Shown here one piece after another: positions 26,525-35,605 of a DNA stretch of 64,000 nucleotides. Numbering within the stretch: the first letter of the stretch is position 1; each line of letters opens with the position of its first letter. The position numbers were made by a program, and so were the translations under genes. This stretch comes from a bacterium. Its GTDB lineage: Bacteria; Fidelibacterota; Marinisomatia; Marinisomatales; JAHJCW01. The notes beneath the pieces are model-generated. The model was not told the DNA's origin, did no database searches, and was given only the letters and a program-made list of their open reading frames with translations. The stretch is taken from positions 261,350 to 325,349 of the forward strand of contig JANQGY010000013.1 of the NCBI GenBank assembly GCA_028282845.1. Reading direction: 5' to 3'.

Positions 26525-27517
26525 ATGGAGCTCTTTCTAATAATTTTCGTATTCAGCATATTATTGCTGTTGTTGGTGTATGCCATCCATTTATTTTTAA
26601 TGAATAAGAAACTTGCGCTTCAAAAAAGTGAGCTTAGGAAACTAAGCATTGACTTAAAATCACAAGTAATCAAGAAAGATACACAGTCCAAGGAAGCATC
26701 AATCGCATTACAGATTGTAAGTGATAATACTTTTGATGCGATTGTGATATTAAATAATCTTGGCAGAATATCTTTTTGGAATAAAGCAGCAGAAAGAATG
26801 TTCGGTTACTCTGCTGAGCGGGTGATGGATTGTGATTTCATTGAGACCATTATCCCGAGTGAAAAGGTGGTTGATTTTAACAAAGAATATGATAGAAAAG
26901 AATTGAATACAAGAACGCAATTATATCATATAACTGCAATAAAACAGGATGGAACAACTTTCCCGGCAGAGCTGAAAATTGCCGATGTCCGCCATGAAGA
27001 TACTTGGAGTACGATTGGTATTATCAGAAATATTTCCGACAGTATAACACTAGAAAAAGAGATGATATTGGCTGAGCACCGCTTAAAACTTTCTCTGTAC
27101 GGTGCCGATGAAAATCTATGGGAGTGGAATATCAAAACAAATGAAATTTATATCAGTCCGGCCGCTCAGGCGATGTTAGGGCACGACAAGAAAGAAGTTT
27201 ATACTGAATATGATGTTTGGCTAAACACAGTCCATCCTGAAGACAGAAACATGTTGGCGTATGAATTGCAAAAGCATATAGGGGGGAAAATAAAAATGGT
27301 GCGCGTCGAACATCGGGTTAAAACAGCCTATGGTAATTGGAATTGGATATTTACTCGCGGACAAGTTATTGAGTATGATGATAGCAATGAACCTTTAAGA
27401 TTTTTTGGTGTCAATACCGATATAAATGAGCAAAAACAATATGAGTTGGATTTAGAAAACATCCAGGAAAAAGCACAAACTTTGAAGACCCATACTAAGG
27501 ATGTAAAGAAAAAATAA
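26525..27517 (+). CDS. Membrane-anchored double-PAS sensory protein without a kinase domain
   Basis: This is a 330-aa protein. One N-terminal membrane helix (about residues 3-25) leads into a coiled coil (about 28-60), then a PAS domain (about 60-175, with FDAIVILNNLGRISFWNKAAERMFGY and a PAC segment ending IGIIRNISD). A PAS_3-type domain follows (about 185-300, VHPEDRNML ... FFGVNTDINEQK). The protein stops after a short coiled coil with no HisKA, HATPase, GGDEF or EAL domain. A stand-alone receiver gene follows seven bases later, so signalling may go through a kinase encoded elsewhere. Confidence 0.87.
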   Translation: MELFLIIFVFSILLLLLVYAIHLFLMNKKLALQKSELRKLSIDLKSQVIKKDTQSKEASIALQIVSDNTFDAIVILNNLGRISFWNKAAERMFGYSAERVMDCDFIETIIPSEKVVDFNKEYDRKELNTRTQLYHITAIKQDGTTFPAELKIADVRHEDTWSTIGIIRNISDSITLEKEMILAEHRLKLSLYGADENLWEWNIKTNEIYISPAAQAMLGHDKKEVYTEYDVWLNTVHPEDRNMLAYELQKHIGGKIKMVRVEHRVKTAYGNWNWIFTRGQVIEYDDSNEPLRFFGVNTDINEQKQYELDLENIQEKAQTLKTHTKDVKKK

Positions 27518-27523
27518 GGAAGT

Positions 27524-27901
27524 ATGAAGAAAAAAATATTAATAGTGGATGATGAATTATCTATTGTAAGGTTGTTAAGCTTAAGGCTTAAAGCAAATAA
27601 TTATGATATTGTCAGTGCTCATGATGGTTACGAATGCGTCGAACAAGCAAAATCGGAATTACCGGATCTGATTCTGTTAGATATTAAAATGCCCGGCGGA
27701 GGCGGGATAAACGCTTTTAAAAACCTAAAAGAGTTAGACGAGACAAAATCTATTCCGGTCATTTTTATTACGGCATACCCTACAGCTGAGGTTAAAAAAT
27801 TAGTAATGGATTTGGGGGCGCAAGGCTTTATTGCTAAACCGTTTGATACAGAGTTGTTAACAAATAATATAAGTAAAATACTACATCCTAAATCTGATTA
27901 A
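27524..27901 (+). CDS. Single-domain CheY-like response regulator
   Basis: This is a 125-aa receiver domain with a complete active site: the acidic pair in VDDE, the phospho-acceptor Asp in LILLDIKMPGGGG (about residue 54), Thr in FITAYP and Lys in AKPFDTE. It has no output domain. The ATG has a good AAGGAAG site and lies seven bases after the PAS protein gene. It probably acts by protein-protein contact; its cognate kinase is not next to it. Confidence 0.92.
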   Translation: MKKKILIVDDELSIVRLLSLRLKANNYDIVSAHDGYECVEQAKSELPDLILLDIKMPGGGGINAFKNLKELDETKSIPVIFITAYPTAEVKKLVMDLGAQGFIAKPFDTELLTNNISKILHPKSD

Positions 27902-28035
27902 AGATTTGGTAATGTAGCAGGAACAAACTATAATTAAATAAATATGGCTTATCACTTGATAATTAGATTGAATTAAATTCAGTAATTGTCTATGGTTTTT
28001 ATTTTGTCAGAAGGTCTAATAATGAGGTACTTTGA

Positions 28036-28227
28036 ATGAATATAAAACAAATATCATTAATATTAATCGCATTAGGGGCAGCCATTTTCATTTTGGGATT
28101 TATTGGAGAAATAATAAAATTTATTTTCCAAAGTGATATGTTAGTCGTAGCATTTTTTGCAATTCTGATTGGATTAATATTATTGGGATATAGCATCTTT
28201 CAGGAAAGTAAAAATTCTGATTTGTAG
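28036..28227 (+). CDS. Small two-helix membrane protein
   Basis: This 63-aa ORF consists almost entirely of two hydrophobic helices (about residues 7-29 and 35-56) with a short polar C-terminus. The ATG is preceded by AGGTACTTTGA. I do not recognise a family. Position between two real genes on the same strand and clean helix architecture support it being expressed. Confidence 0.55.
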   Translation: MNIKQISLILIALGAAIFILGFIGEIIKFIFQSDMLVVAFFAILIGLILLGYSIFQESKNSDL

Positions 28228-28293
28228 ATAATATTGTTAAGATATTTTCTATAAGATTTCGATTTCAAAACTGTTAAATAAATAAGGATTGTG

Positions 28294-29100
28294 ATGTTGA
28301 AGAATATTTGTGTGATAATGGTATTAATACTCGTATTTGGATGTTCGAAGACTGAAAACGTACCGGAAGTGGTTGAGCTAAAAACCTGGCAAGATTCAGT
28401 GAGTTATAGTTTAGGGACAGATTTAAGTGCTACTTTCAAATTGAGAGGAATTAAATATGAACCTGTCAGCTTCTTTAATGGTTTTTACAATACCATTAGT
28501 GGTGATACTAGTTACGCTTATGGTTCAGGAGTAGCATCAAATTTTGTTCTACAAAAAATAGAGATTAATCCTTCAGTATTTTTAAATGCTTTTGAAAGTG
28601 CAACGAACGAAGACACACTTGTGCTAACTAAATCTGATATACAAGCCATCATCAGTAAATATGATCAACAATTAAGAGATGAGGCGAGTAAAAGAAGGCA
28701 GGCTCAAGCAGATAAAAATGTTAGTTCTGGCCAAAGCTTTATTAAAGAATATAAAGAAAAATATGATGATGCTATCGAGACTGAATCCGGATTGATTTAT
28801 CGCGTTATACAAGAAGGGTTTGGGGATATTCCAAAACTTGAAGATCGAGTAATTGTGGAATATACAGGTAGGTTGATAGATGGTTCCGTTTTTGATAGCT
28901 CTGATAAAAACGCCGAACCATCTGTTTTTCGGATTAGTGGTTTAATTGTAGGTTGGCAAGAAGCCCTAACCATGATGCCGGTTGGTTCAAAATGGGAATT
29001 AGTTGTTCCTTCGATTTTAGGCTATGGTGAAAGAAGCACTGGTAATATACCAGGTATGTCAACATTAATATTTGAAATTGAACTGCTTGGCATTGAGTAG
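28294..29100 (+). CDS. FKBP-type peptidyl-prolyl isomerase lipoprotein
   Basis: This is a 268-aa envelope protein. The signal peptide ends in a lipobox (LVFGC, Cys near residue 17). Next is a Mip/FkpA-like N-terminal region ([15 protein letters not shown]) and a long helix (about 115-155). The C-terminal FKBP domain shows [39 protein letters not shown] and [13 protein letters not shown]. It should catalyse proline isomerisation and chaperone folding in the periplasm. ATG at 28294 is chosen over the adjacent GTG because the AAGGA site then has usable spacing. It is the last gene before the pilus locus. Confidence 0.9.
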   Translation: MLKNICVIMVLILVFGCSKTENVPEVVELKTWQDSVSYSLGTDLSATFKLRGIKYEPVSFFNGFYNTISGDTSYAYGSGVASNFVLQKIEINPSVFLNAFESATNEDTLVLTKSDIQAIISKYDQQLRDEASKRRQAQADKNVSSGQSFIKEYKEKYDDAIETESGLIYRVIQEGFGDIPKLEDRVIVEYTGRLIDGSVFDSSDKNAEPSVFRISGLIVGWQEALTMMPVGSKWELVVPSILGYGERSTGNIPGMSTLIFEIELLGIE

Positions 29101-29293
29101 CAAAATCTGTATAGTCGGCTTATGGCGTGAAGATTTTAAAATTTAGAAATAATAAAATTGGTTTTTATGAGAATAAAAGTTAAACTCATTGACGATAGAA
29201 TGGATTGCTATGTTCAGTTTTCTTGTAAAAATTGAGCAGAAATAATAAAACAACAGGTAAAATAGGTGTAATATTGTGAAATTTATATATTTA

Positions 29294-30304
29294 ATGGAGA
29301 ACGAAGAATCACTGGCTCCTGATATAGAATCTATAAGACCTATGGAACCTGCAAAAATCCACGAGCCGCCCAAAATTGATCGAAAACCACCCAAACAGCA
29401 GGAGCCGATCAAACCGTTTGTGCCTCCACGACCAATGCGCCCGATTAAATATATTCCCCGCGTTGAAAAGGGCGTACGGGACTACTGCAAATTATTGGGT
29501 TTGAAACGAGAACCGTTCTCGATGGCTCCGGAACCCGATTTTTTCTACAAGTCTAAACAGCATCGAGAATGTCTTAATCGTTTGGAAATATCCTTAAGAT
29601 TAAATCGTGGTTTACATGTGATACTGGGAGGTATTGGAACCGGGAAAACAGCTATTTCACGCATATTATTGGACCGCTTCACTGATTACGAAAGTGATTA
29701 CACATTTTTTCTGATATTAAATCCTACTTGGCGCAATAATCAGGAATTTTTGATACATTTAAAGAAAATGTTTGATATTAGAGATGAGTCAAATCTTGTA
29801 ACTGATATGATGAATCAAATTGAGCATTTCCTCATTGATTATACAGCCAAATATAACAAGCGCATTGTAATGATAATTGATGAAGGGCAGAAGATGGGCC
29901 CCAATCAGTTAGAAATCGTTCGAACATTGCTCAACTTTGAAACGAACAGTATGAAGCTGATCCAATTTACCATTTTTGCCCAACCGGAATTTGTTGATAT
30001 ACTAAATACAATGGAAAATTTCAAAGATCGAATTGCTTATTTATATCAAATTAATAATATTGATAGTGAAGATACCAACGGTTTAATTGACCACAGGCTT
30101 CAGATCGCAGGGCTCACTGAGGGGAAAGAAATATTTACTGAGAATGCCAAAGATTTAATTTATAAATATACAAAAGGATATCCTCGAAAGATAATAGTTA
30201 CTTGTCATAATTTGCTCATTGAAATGCTAATTTCGGGTAAGTCAAAAGTTGATGCCGATCTAGTATTTAAATTTACTCAGCAAAATGATCTGATATATGA
30301 GTAA
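29294..30304 (+). CDS. ExeA/GspA-like AAA ATPase at head of pilus locus
   Basis: This is a 336-aa cytoplasmic ATPase of the ExeA/GspA family, which in other bacteria helps place secretins through peptidoglycan. A Pro/Lys-rich linker (about residues 5-60) precedes YCKLLGLKREPFSMAPEPDFFY, the usual opening of the domain. Walker A is GGIGTGKT (about 114-121), Walker B is VMIIDEGQKM. It lacks the membrane and peptidoglycan-binding segment of true ExeA. I take the ATG giving MENEESL; an in-frame GTG six codons upstream is the alternative. The end overlaps the PilM-PilN gene by eight bases. Confidence 0.87.
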   Translation: MENEESLAPDIESIRPMEPAKIHEPPKIDRKPPKQQEPIKPFVPPRPMRPIKYIPRVEKGVRDYCKLLGLKREPFSMAPEPDFFYKSKQHRECLNRLEISLRLNRGLHVILGGIGTGKTAISRILLDRFTDYESDYTFFLILNPTWRNNQEFLIHLKKMFDIRDESNLVTDMMNQIEHFLIDYTAKYNKRIVMIIDEGQKMGPNQLEIVRTLLNFETNSMKLIQFTIFAQPEFVDILNTMENFKDRIAYLYQINNIDSEDTNGLIDHRLQIAGLTEGKEIFTENAKDLIYKYTKGYPRKIIVTCHNLLIEMLISGKSKVDADLVFKFTQQNDLIYE

Positions 30305-32675
30305 GGACGACAAACAAAGGATATTAGCAACTAACAGACTTCTGGAAATATTACGAGCTGAAAGAAATTCAGAAGATTCTGTAGAATCAGATGACTCCGT
30401 GATTGATTCCGGTGTGCTTCAGAGTGTCGAAGGTGAAGAGCTGCAATATAAGTCCAAGTCAGAGACAGGAGAAGCAGTGGAATCGGATCAACCGCTTGAA
30501 CCCAGTCTTGCATCACTTTTCACCGATGTAGAGCCCGCAGATGATTCGCCTCCTGCCCCTGAATCTGTCGAGGACGCAGGCGAAACTACAGCACAAGAAG
30601 ACGAACAGATTGAGAAAGTCGAAGAAACTGAATCTATTGAAGAGATTTCACCGGAGGAAGAGAAAGAAACAATTACAGAGAATGAGGAGTTGTCTGAAGA
30701 GGTTGTTGATTCGGATGAAATAATAGATGATCAAGAGCAGGAACTTGACCCTGATGTAGCGAAACTTGTCGCTTCAATAGGGATTGAATCTGAAGATGAA
30801 GAACCTGCCTCGGATTATTCAGTGGAGTTAAAGGATGATCTTCTAACTAAAACTGAGTTACAAAAAGATGAGTTTTCTGCAGCAAGTAATGAGCTGGTAA
30901 TGCCTCCGGAATTTAATGATTCCTTAATTACTTATTTTGAAGAAGCTGAGGAAGCGCCGGACTGGAAATATAGATTAAAATATCTGCAGCGATATTTCCT
31001 TGATAATAGAAGGAAGATTACATTTTACGTGGATGGTAACACGATTTACTTTTTACAAACTCTTGCCCGATTAAAAGAAACAAAAATTGAAAAAGTTAAA
31101 TCCTATAGCCTGCCGTATGAGTATGGCAGCCATATGATAACCGGGATCAATGATCTACTTTCGCATATCCTTGAAAATGAAGTTGAGGAAAAGGACAAGA
31201 ATTCAGCTTTTGGCGCCTATTTCTCGATGAATACCCCATCAAAAACGATAACAATTAAGAGCCCGAAGCTTAAGTCAAACGAGTTAAAAGAACTGGTCGA
31301 ATGGAATGCGAATAAAAATTTGCCATTTAGTACCGAAAGCAAGAATCTAAATTATAGAATCATCAAAACCGGACTTGATGCTGATACCAACGATGTAATC
31401 ATAGGAGTTACCGAAACCGATTCGGTAACCAGTATAGAAAATATTTTTAAAAGAAATAATCTAAAATTGATTTATACTTCTACTTTGCCAATTCTTTTGT
31501 GGAAGTCCTTTATCAAGAATTATCCCGAAAGAGACATAGGGTCTTATGTGATTGTGCATATCGGCGAAGCCAGAACGCTCGTGATAGTTGTTTCAGATCA
31601 TGTACTCCAATTTTCCCGCAAAATTGCGCTTGGCGCACAGGATTTTTATAAGGCAGTTCTAAAAAAAGTAGAAGTGAATGAAACGGGAGATCCTCTCGAT
31701 AATACTATTGTCAAAGATCTGCTCTCGGCGTACGGTTATCCGCAGAACTTATCGGGACTTACTTCAACTTATAATATTGATCTAAATAAAGTAACGATTG
31801 CCATTAGACCGGTTGTTGAAAGAATTGTAAGCGAATTGAGCCGGACGCTTAATTATTTTAAAAATCAAAGAGCTGATTTAGAGTGGAAACAATTATTATT
31901 TGACGGTGTGGCGGCGTCTTTCCCCGGATTGCTTGAAGCGGTACAGGAGAGTATATTTCAACAAGTTGAAATTTTAAATCCGATGAGAACCGGTGAATAC
32001 ATCTTGGCAGAAAACAATGAAATTCGTTTGTCAGATTACCCGAATTATGTAATGAATTTCGCTTTAGCTTCCGATGAGGCAGAAGATTTCAACGTAGCTA
32101 CCAAGAATATTAGAGAAAAATATAAATACTCTTTCCGAAGTAAAATCACAATCGCGTTATTAGCAATGATGGTACCTGTGTTCATTTTTAGTAGTTTGTA
32201 CAATAGTATTTCATTAAGCAGAGATCAAAAAGCAATTAAAAATAAACAAACCGAATTGGAGCGTTTGGCAGTTGATACAAAAGATTATGCCAGTTTTTTA
32301 GGAGATATTGATTTTATTAATTCGACAAATCACTTCTTAAGAAATGATCGTACTTACGCAGAAAATCAGGTGCGGGTATTGAAACTATTTTCTTCAATTG
32401 TTCCGGAAGAAATCAAGTTGACCGCTTTAAACTTTGTTAATGCTGCCGGATTACCGGATTCAATCGTAACAAATGAATTTTTCAAAGAGCATTTAGAAGT
32501 ATCCGGATTTGTAAATCAGGATAAATCGGTTGCCGATATTTACTTAGCAGATTTTATACTTGAACTCGAAAAATTAAGACACTTTTCCGAGGTAATTATA
32601 CTAGAAAAGAATGAAAACGAGTTTTCAGCAAATAGTGAACTGTTCTTTAAATTAAGGCTTGATCTGAAACAATGA
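30297..32675 (+). CDS. PilM-PilN fusion with acidic N-terminal extension
   Basis: This is a 792-aa inner-membrane assembly protein. Residues 1 to about 190 are low-complexity and very acidic (runs of Glu, Asp, Ser). An actin-like PilM-type domain follows (about 215-590), including YVIVHIGEARTLVIVVSD and ALGAQDFYKAV. A single membrane helix (about 613-635, TIALLAMMVPVFIFSS) and a PilN-like periplasmic coiled coil and ferredoxin-like domain complete it. PilM and PilN are normally separate proteins joined by the PilN N-terminal motif binding PilM; here they are one chain. It is tightly coupled to both neighbours (8-base and 4-base overlaps). Confidence 0.85.
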   Translation: MSKDDKQRILATNRLLEILRAERNSEDSVESDDSVIDSGVLQSVEGEELQYKSKSETGEAVESDQPLEPSLASLFTDVEPADDSPPAPESVEDAGETTAQEDEQIEKVEETESIEEISPEEEKETITENEELSEEVVDSDEIIDDQEQELDPDVAKLVASIGIESEDEEPASDYSVELKDDLLTKTELQKDEFSAASNELVMPPEFNDSLITYFEEAEEAPDWKYRLKYLQRYFLDNRRKITFYVDGNTIYFLQTLARLKETKIEKVKSYSLPYEYGSHMITGINDLLSHILENEVEEKDKNSAFGAYFSMNTPSKTITIKSPKLKSNELKELVEWNANKNLPFSTESKNLNYRIIKTGLDADTNDVIIGVTETDSVTSIENIFKRNNLKLIYTSTLPILLWKSFIKNYPERDIGSYVIVHIGEARTLVIVVSDHVLQFSRKIALGAQDFYKAVLKKVEVNETGDPLDNTIVKDLLSAYGYPQNLSGLTSTYNIDLNKVTIAIRPVVERIVSELSRTLNYFKNQRADLEWKQLLFDGVAASFPGLLEAVQESIFQQVEILNPMRTGEYILAENNEIRLSDYPNYVMNFALASDEAEDFNVATKNIREKYKYSFRSKITIALLAMMVPVFIFSSLYNSISLSRDQKAIKNKQTELERLAVDTKDYASFLGDIDFINSTNHFLRNDRTYAENQVRVLKLFSSIVPEEIKLTALNFVNAAGLPDSIVTNEFFKEHLEVSGFVNQDKSVADIYLADFILELEKLRHFSEVIILEKNENEFSANSELFFKLRLDLKQ

Positions 32676-33262
32676 ATAGATCCCGATCCATATTTATTCT
32701 ACTGGTAACATTATTGGTCATAGCTATTTTATATTGGGTTTATTCGGTTGTGATAGTCGATAGGGCACAATTTAAAAAAGTAAAACGTGAAAGAATTGAA
32801 GCGGAGAATAATCTGAAGCGTCTCAGCGAGGAGCGGGCAAATTATGTTGCAATCAAACAATCAAGAGATGTACAGGTCGCTAATTTTGATACACTAAAGT
32901 TGCATATTCCTCTCAAAGCAAATTCGTATGGGAACAATACCTATATTAAAACCTTGGATATTATTCGCGATGTAGCTGCAAAAAATAATGTTACAATTGA
33001 TGCTTTTAAGCCGATTTTAGTTAATACTTTCCCTGAAATTCCTATTGGTGAAAGTACTATCACTAAGGCTATCGAAAGGTATATTGTTGAATTGGAATGT
33101 CATGGAGATTACATGGCAATAGGTGGATTTTTCCAAGATTTACAAAGCCACGAAAGGATTATAAATTTATTAAAATTCAATCTTGAGACAGAATTTGGCA
33201 TTGACGGAGGATTATTCTGTGAGGCAACCTTATATACTTATGTATTATCAGAGAATAACTAA
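32672..33262 (+). CDS. PilO-like pilus alignment protein
   Basis: This 196-aa protein has a short cytoplasmic N-terminus, one membrane helix (about residues 8-28), a coiled coil (about 30-60) and a compact alpha/beta domain with GDYMAIGGFFQDLQSHERIINLLKF, the typical PilO core. It forms the periplasmic alignment ring with PilN and PilP between inner-membrane motor and secretin. The gene overlaps the PilM-PilN stop codon by four bases. Confidence 0.87.
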   Translation: MNRSRSIFILLVTLLVIAILYWVYSVVIVDRAQFKKVKRERIEAENNLKRLSEERANYVAIKQSRDVQVANFDTLKLHIPLKANSYGNNTYIKTLDIIRDVAAKNNVTIDAFKPILVNTFPEIPIGESTITKAIERYIVELECHGDYMAIGGFFQDLQSHERIINLLKFNLETEFGIDGGLFCEATLYTYVLSENN

Positions 33263-33798
33263 TGCCTAAAAAGAACGAAAATAAAAGATTATATATTTTA
33301 CTAGGAATATTAGGTGCCCTATTAGTTTATTTAATATTGAGCCGTACAGTATTTTCTAAATCCAAGAAACGGAAAACACCGCAAGTCAATACCGTTAATA
33401 CGGTAGCTGCCGCCCCCACCGAGGAAATATCTAATAATCGTAAAATGGTTGTAAAAAGAATTAATAACATAAATTATGTTGTACCTACTTTTGATTATAC
33501 TGGGGACTGGCAAAGCGACCCGTTTTTCTATTTGGATGAGGATTCATTACGAGCCATTAGAGAGCGTGAGATGAATCAATATACCAATTTAACATTAAGT
33601 GGCATATCATTGCAGAGAGATGGCGGGTACTCTTTAATAAATTCCGTGATAATGACAGATGTTGATACAATTATGACCGCGAGTATATTAAAAGAAGGAG
33701 ATGAATTTGAGGGTTATCGTGTTGAGAAAATTGAATTTGATCATGTGATTTTACGCAAAGGAAGTCGTAATATTAGGTTAGAATTGGATGGCTCATAA
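33262..33798 (+). CDS. PilP-like pilus assembly protein
   Basis: This is a 178-aa protein with an N-terminal membrane helix (about residues 10-27, LLGILGALLVYLILSRTVF), a disordered Ser/Lys/Thr linker, and a small beta-rich domain (about 100-175: LTLSGISLQRDGGYSLINSV, EGDEFEGYRVEKIEFDHVILRKG) matching the PilP/GspC homology fold. It probably links the inner-membrane ring to the secretin. Unlike proteobacterial PilP there is no lipobox. It overlaps the secretin gene by 11 bases. Assignment is by fold pattern and position. Confidence 0.75.
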   Translation: MPKKNENKRLYILLGILGALLVYLILSRTVFSKSKKRKTPQVNTVNTVAAAPTEEISNNRKMVVKRINNINYVVPTFDYTGDWQSDPFFYLDEDSLRAIREREMNQYTNLTLSGISLQRDGGYSLINSVIMTDVDTIMTASILKEGDEFEGYRVEKIEFDHVILRKGSRNIRLELDGS

Positions 33799-35590
33799 AA
33801 GATTAATACTACTGATATTGTTTCTTGCTGTTTCCATATCGATGGGACAGCAAATAGAAAGGATTCTACCTTACAATAATGTTGATACGACCGGTATCTA
33901 TATTATATATAATGGCGAATTGAATTATGAAAAGGAAGTTCGCCAATCACCACCTACTGTTTCTTTCATCTTTCCCAATTATACTTTAATGGAGGGCGAG
34001 CAATATAAAACATTAGACCTTCCTCCTTTATTTAGAATATCAGCCCGTGAAACGATAAATAGTAAATATTATAGGCATGCACGAATTGATCTGAATTTCT
34101 ATGAAATACCGGAATTCAGAATTGATCATATTGGTGAGAATATTGTCCGAATAATTTGGTCAACTAAATATGCTCGTGAGGAAATCAGTAGTGATGCTGC
34201 AAAGGATGATGATGGCGAAATCGAAATTTGGTCAAATTTCGAAAATGAAGTTTCGATGAATTTGAAGGATGCCGAATTAATTGACATATTGCGCTTATTG
34301 GCGATGCAAAACGGTATGAATCTGATAGCGAGCGATCAGATAATCGGTACGGTAACTTTGACACTTCATGAAGTAAGCGTTGGTTCGGCACTTGATGCAA
34401 TGCTTAAAGTGAATGGCTTTGATTGGTTTATTCAGGACAATCTGATAATCGTTAAACCATCCGAAGATGATGTGGTTGGTGGTTTGGTCACAAGACATTA
34501 CCGTTTGGAGCATACTGATGCATTTTCAGTTGGTACCGCTTTATCAAATATCTTAACTGAGAAGGGTAAATTCCAGGTTTTTTCACCGGTTGCAAGCAGC
34601 AGTTTTTTTAATACAAGCATGTACAATGCTGCGGGAGTTACACAAGGAGGTCAAATGGGTGGTGGCCGAGCTAACTCTATGACCGGAGGCAATACCGGTA
34701 TGAACAATAGCGGAATGACCGGAGGCAACGTAGGCAACAATGTCGGCGGAGCAGCCGGAAACCAACAGGGAATGATGGGTCAAAACCAAGAAAGTATGAT
34801 GACTGCCGATCACCTGCTTGTAACCGATGTTTATTCCAATTTTGATCATATTGAGTCAATGATCAAGAAATTGGATGTTAGAGTTCCGCAGATCAATATT
34901 GCGGTTAAATTCATTGAAACGAAACTAGATGTTAATGAAAGACTGGGAATAGATTGGACTTTAAGAGCGGAAGCGTTTGGTCCGGTTCCCGATACTGATT
35001 CGGAAGTGGCTGATTTTGGCGAGTTTAAATTGTTTGATACAGACAATCTTAACCTGTATGCTTTCAATCTGCCTGTTTTTGAGAATGTCTTGGAGATGTT
35101 GGCATCAGATGGTGAAACCAGGTTAATGCAGGAGCCGCAATTAACAACTAAGAATAATACCGTGGCGACATTTAAAGTTGGAACGACTTATCCCATACTT
35201 GTAACGCAAACTACCGAAATTGCCCAAACGCAGACTTATGAAGATAAAGAGATAAACATAATTTTGAATGTCCAACCGCGCGTTAATGATAATGAATATG
35301 TTTCAATGGATATTTCTACGACCGTTCAAGCGTTGGTTGGTTACACCGGTGAAAACAACGATCAGCCAATCATTTCTAACCGTGCATCAACAACCCATGT
35401 CAGGGTTGAAGACCAGAAAACGTTGATGATAGGCGGATTGATTTTTGATCAGGCTGTTGAGAATACTAATAGAGTACCATTTTTATCAAGCATACCACTT
35501 TTGGGGAATTTATTTAAACATAAGACATATACTACAGAACAGCGTGAGTTATTAATATTTATCACGCCGTCAATTATTAAAAACCAATAG
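33788..35590 (+). CDS. Type IV pilus secretin (PilQ/GspD family)
   Basis: This is a 600-aa outer-membrane channel. A signal peptide (about residues 1-20) and an N-terminal beta domain precede the secretin/TonB N0 domain (about 155-225, MNLKDAELIDILRLLAMQNGMNLI) and an N1 domain (about 235-365). N1 is interrupted by a Gly/Asn/Met-rich insert (about 283-335). The C-terminal secretin barrel domain runs from about 380 to the end and carries VPFLSSIPLLGNLFKH and ELLIFITPSII. It forms the pilus exit pore. The gene overlaps the PilP-like gene. Confidence 0.93.
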   Translation: MAHKRLILLILFLAVSISMGQQIERILPYNNVDTTGIYIIYNGELNYEKEVRQSPPTVSFIFPNYTLMEGEQYKTLDLPPLFRISARETINSKYYRHARIDLNFYEIPEFRIDHIGENIVRIIWSTKYAREEISSDAAKDDDGEIEIWSNFENEVSMNLKDAELIDILRLLAMQNGMNLIASDQIIGTVTLTLHEVSVGSALDAMLKVNGFDWFIQDNLIIVKPSEDDVVGGLVTRHYRLEHTDAFSVGTALSNILTEKGKFQVFSPVASSSFFNTSMYNAAGVTQGGQMGGGRANSMTGGNTGMNNSGMTGGNVGNNVGGAAGNQQGMMGQNQESMMTADHLLVTDVYSNFDHIESMIKKLDVRVPQINIAVKFIETKLDVNERLGIDWTLRAEAFGPVPDTDSEVADFGEFKLFDTDNLNLYAFNLPVFENVLEMLASDGETRLMQEPQLTTKNNTVATFKVGTTYPILVTQTTEIAQTQTYEDKEINIILNVQPRVNDNEYVSMDISTTVQALVGYTGENNDQPIISNRASTTHVRVEDQKTLMIGGLIFDQAVENTNRVPFLSSIPLLGNLFKHKTYTTEQRELLIFITPSIIKNQ

Positions 35591-35605
35591 AGGGGAGCTC
35601 ATATT

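Noticed and set aside
34583..34859. Minus-strand ORFs opposite the secretin insert
   Set aside because: Shadows of the Gly/Asn-rich coding sequence in another frame.
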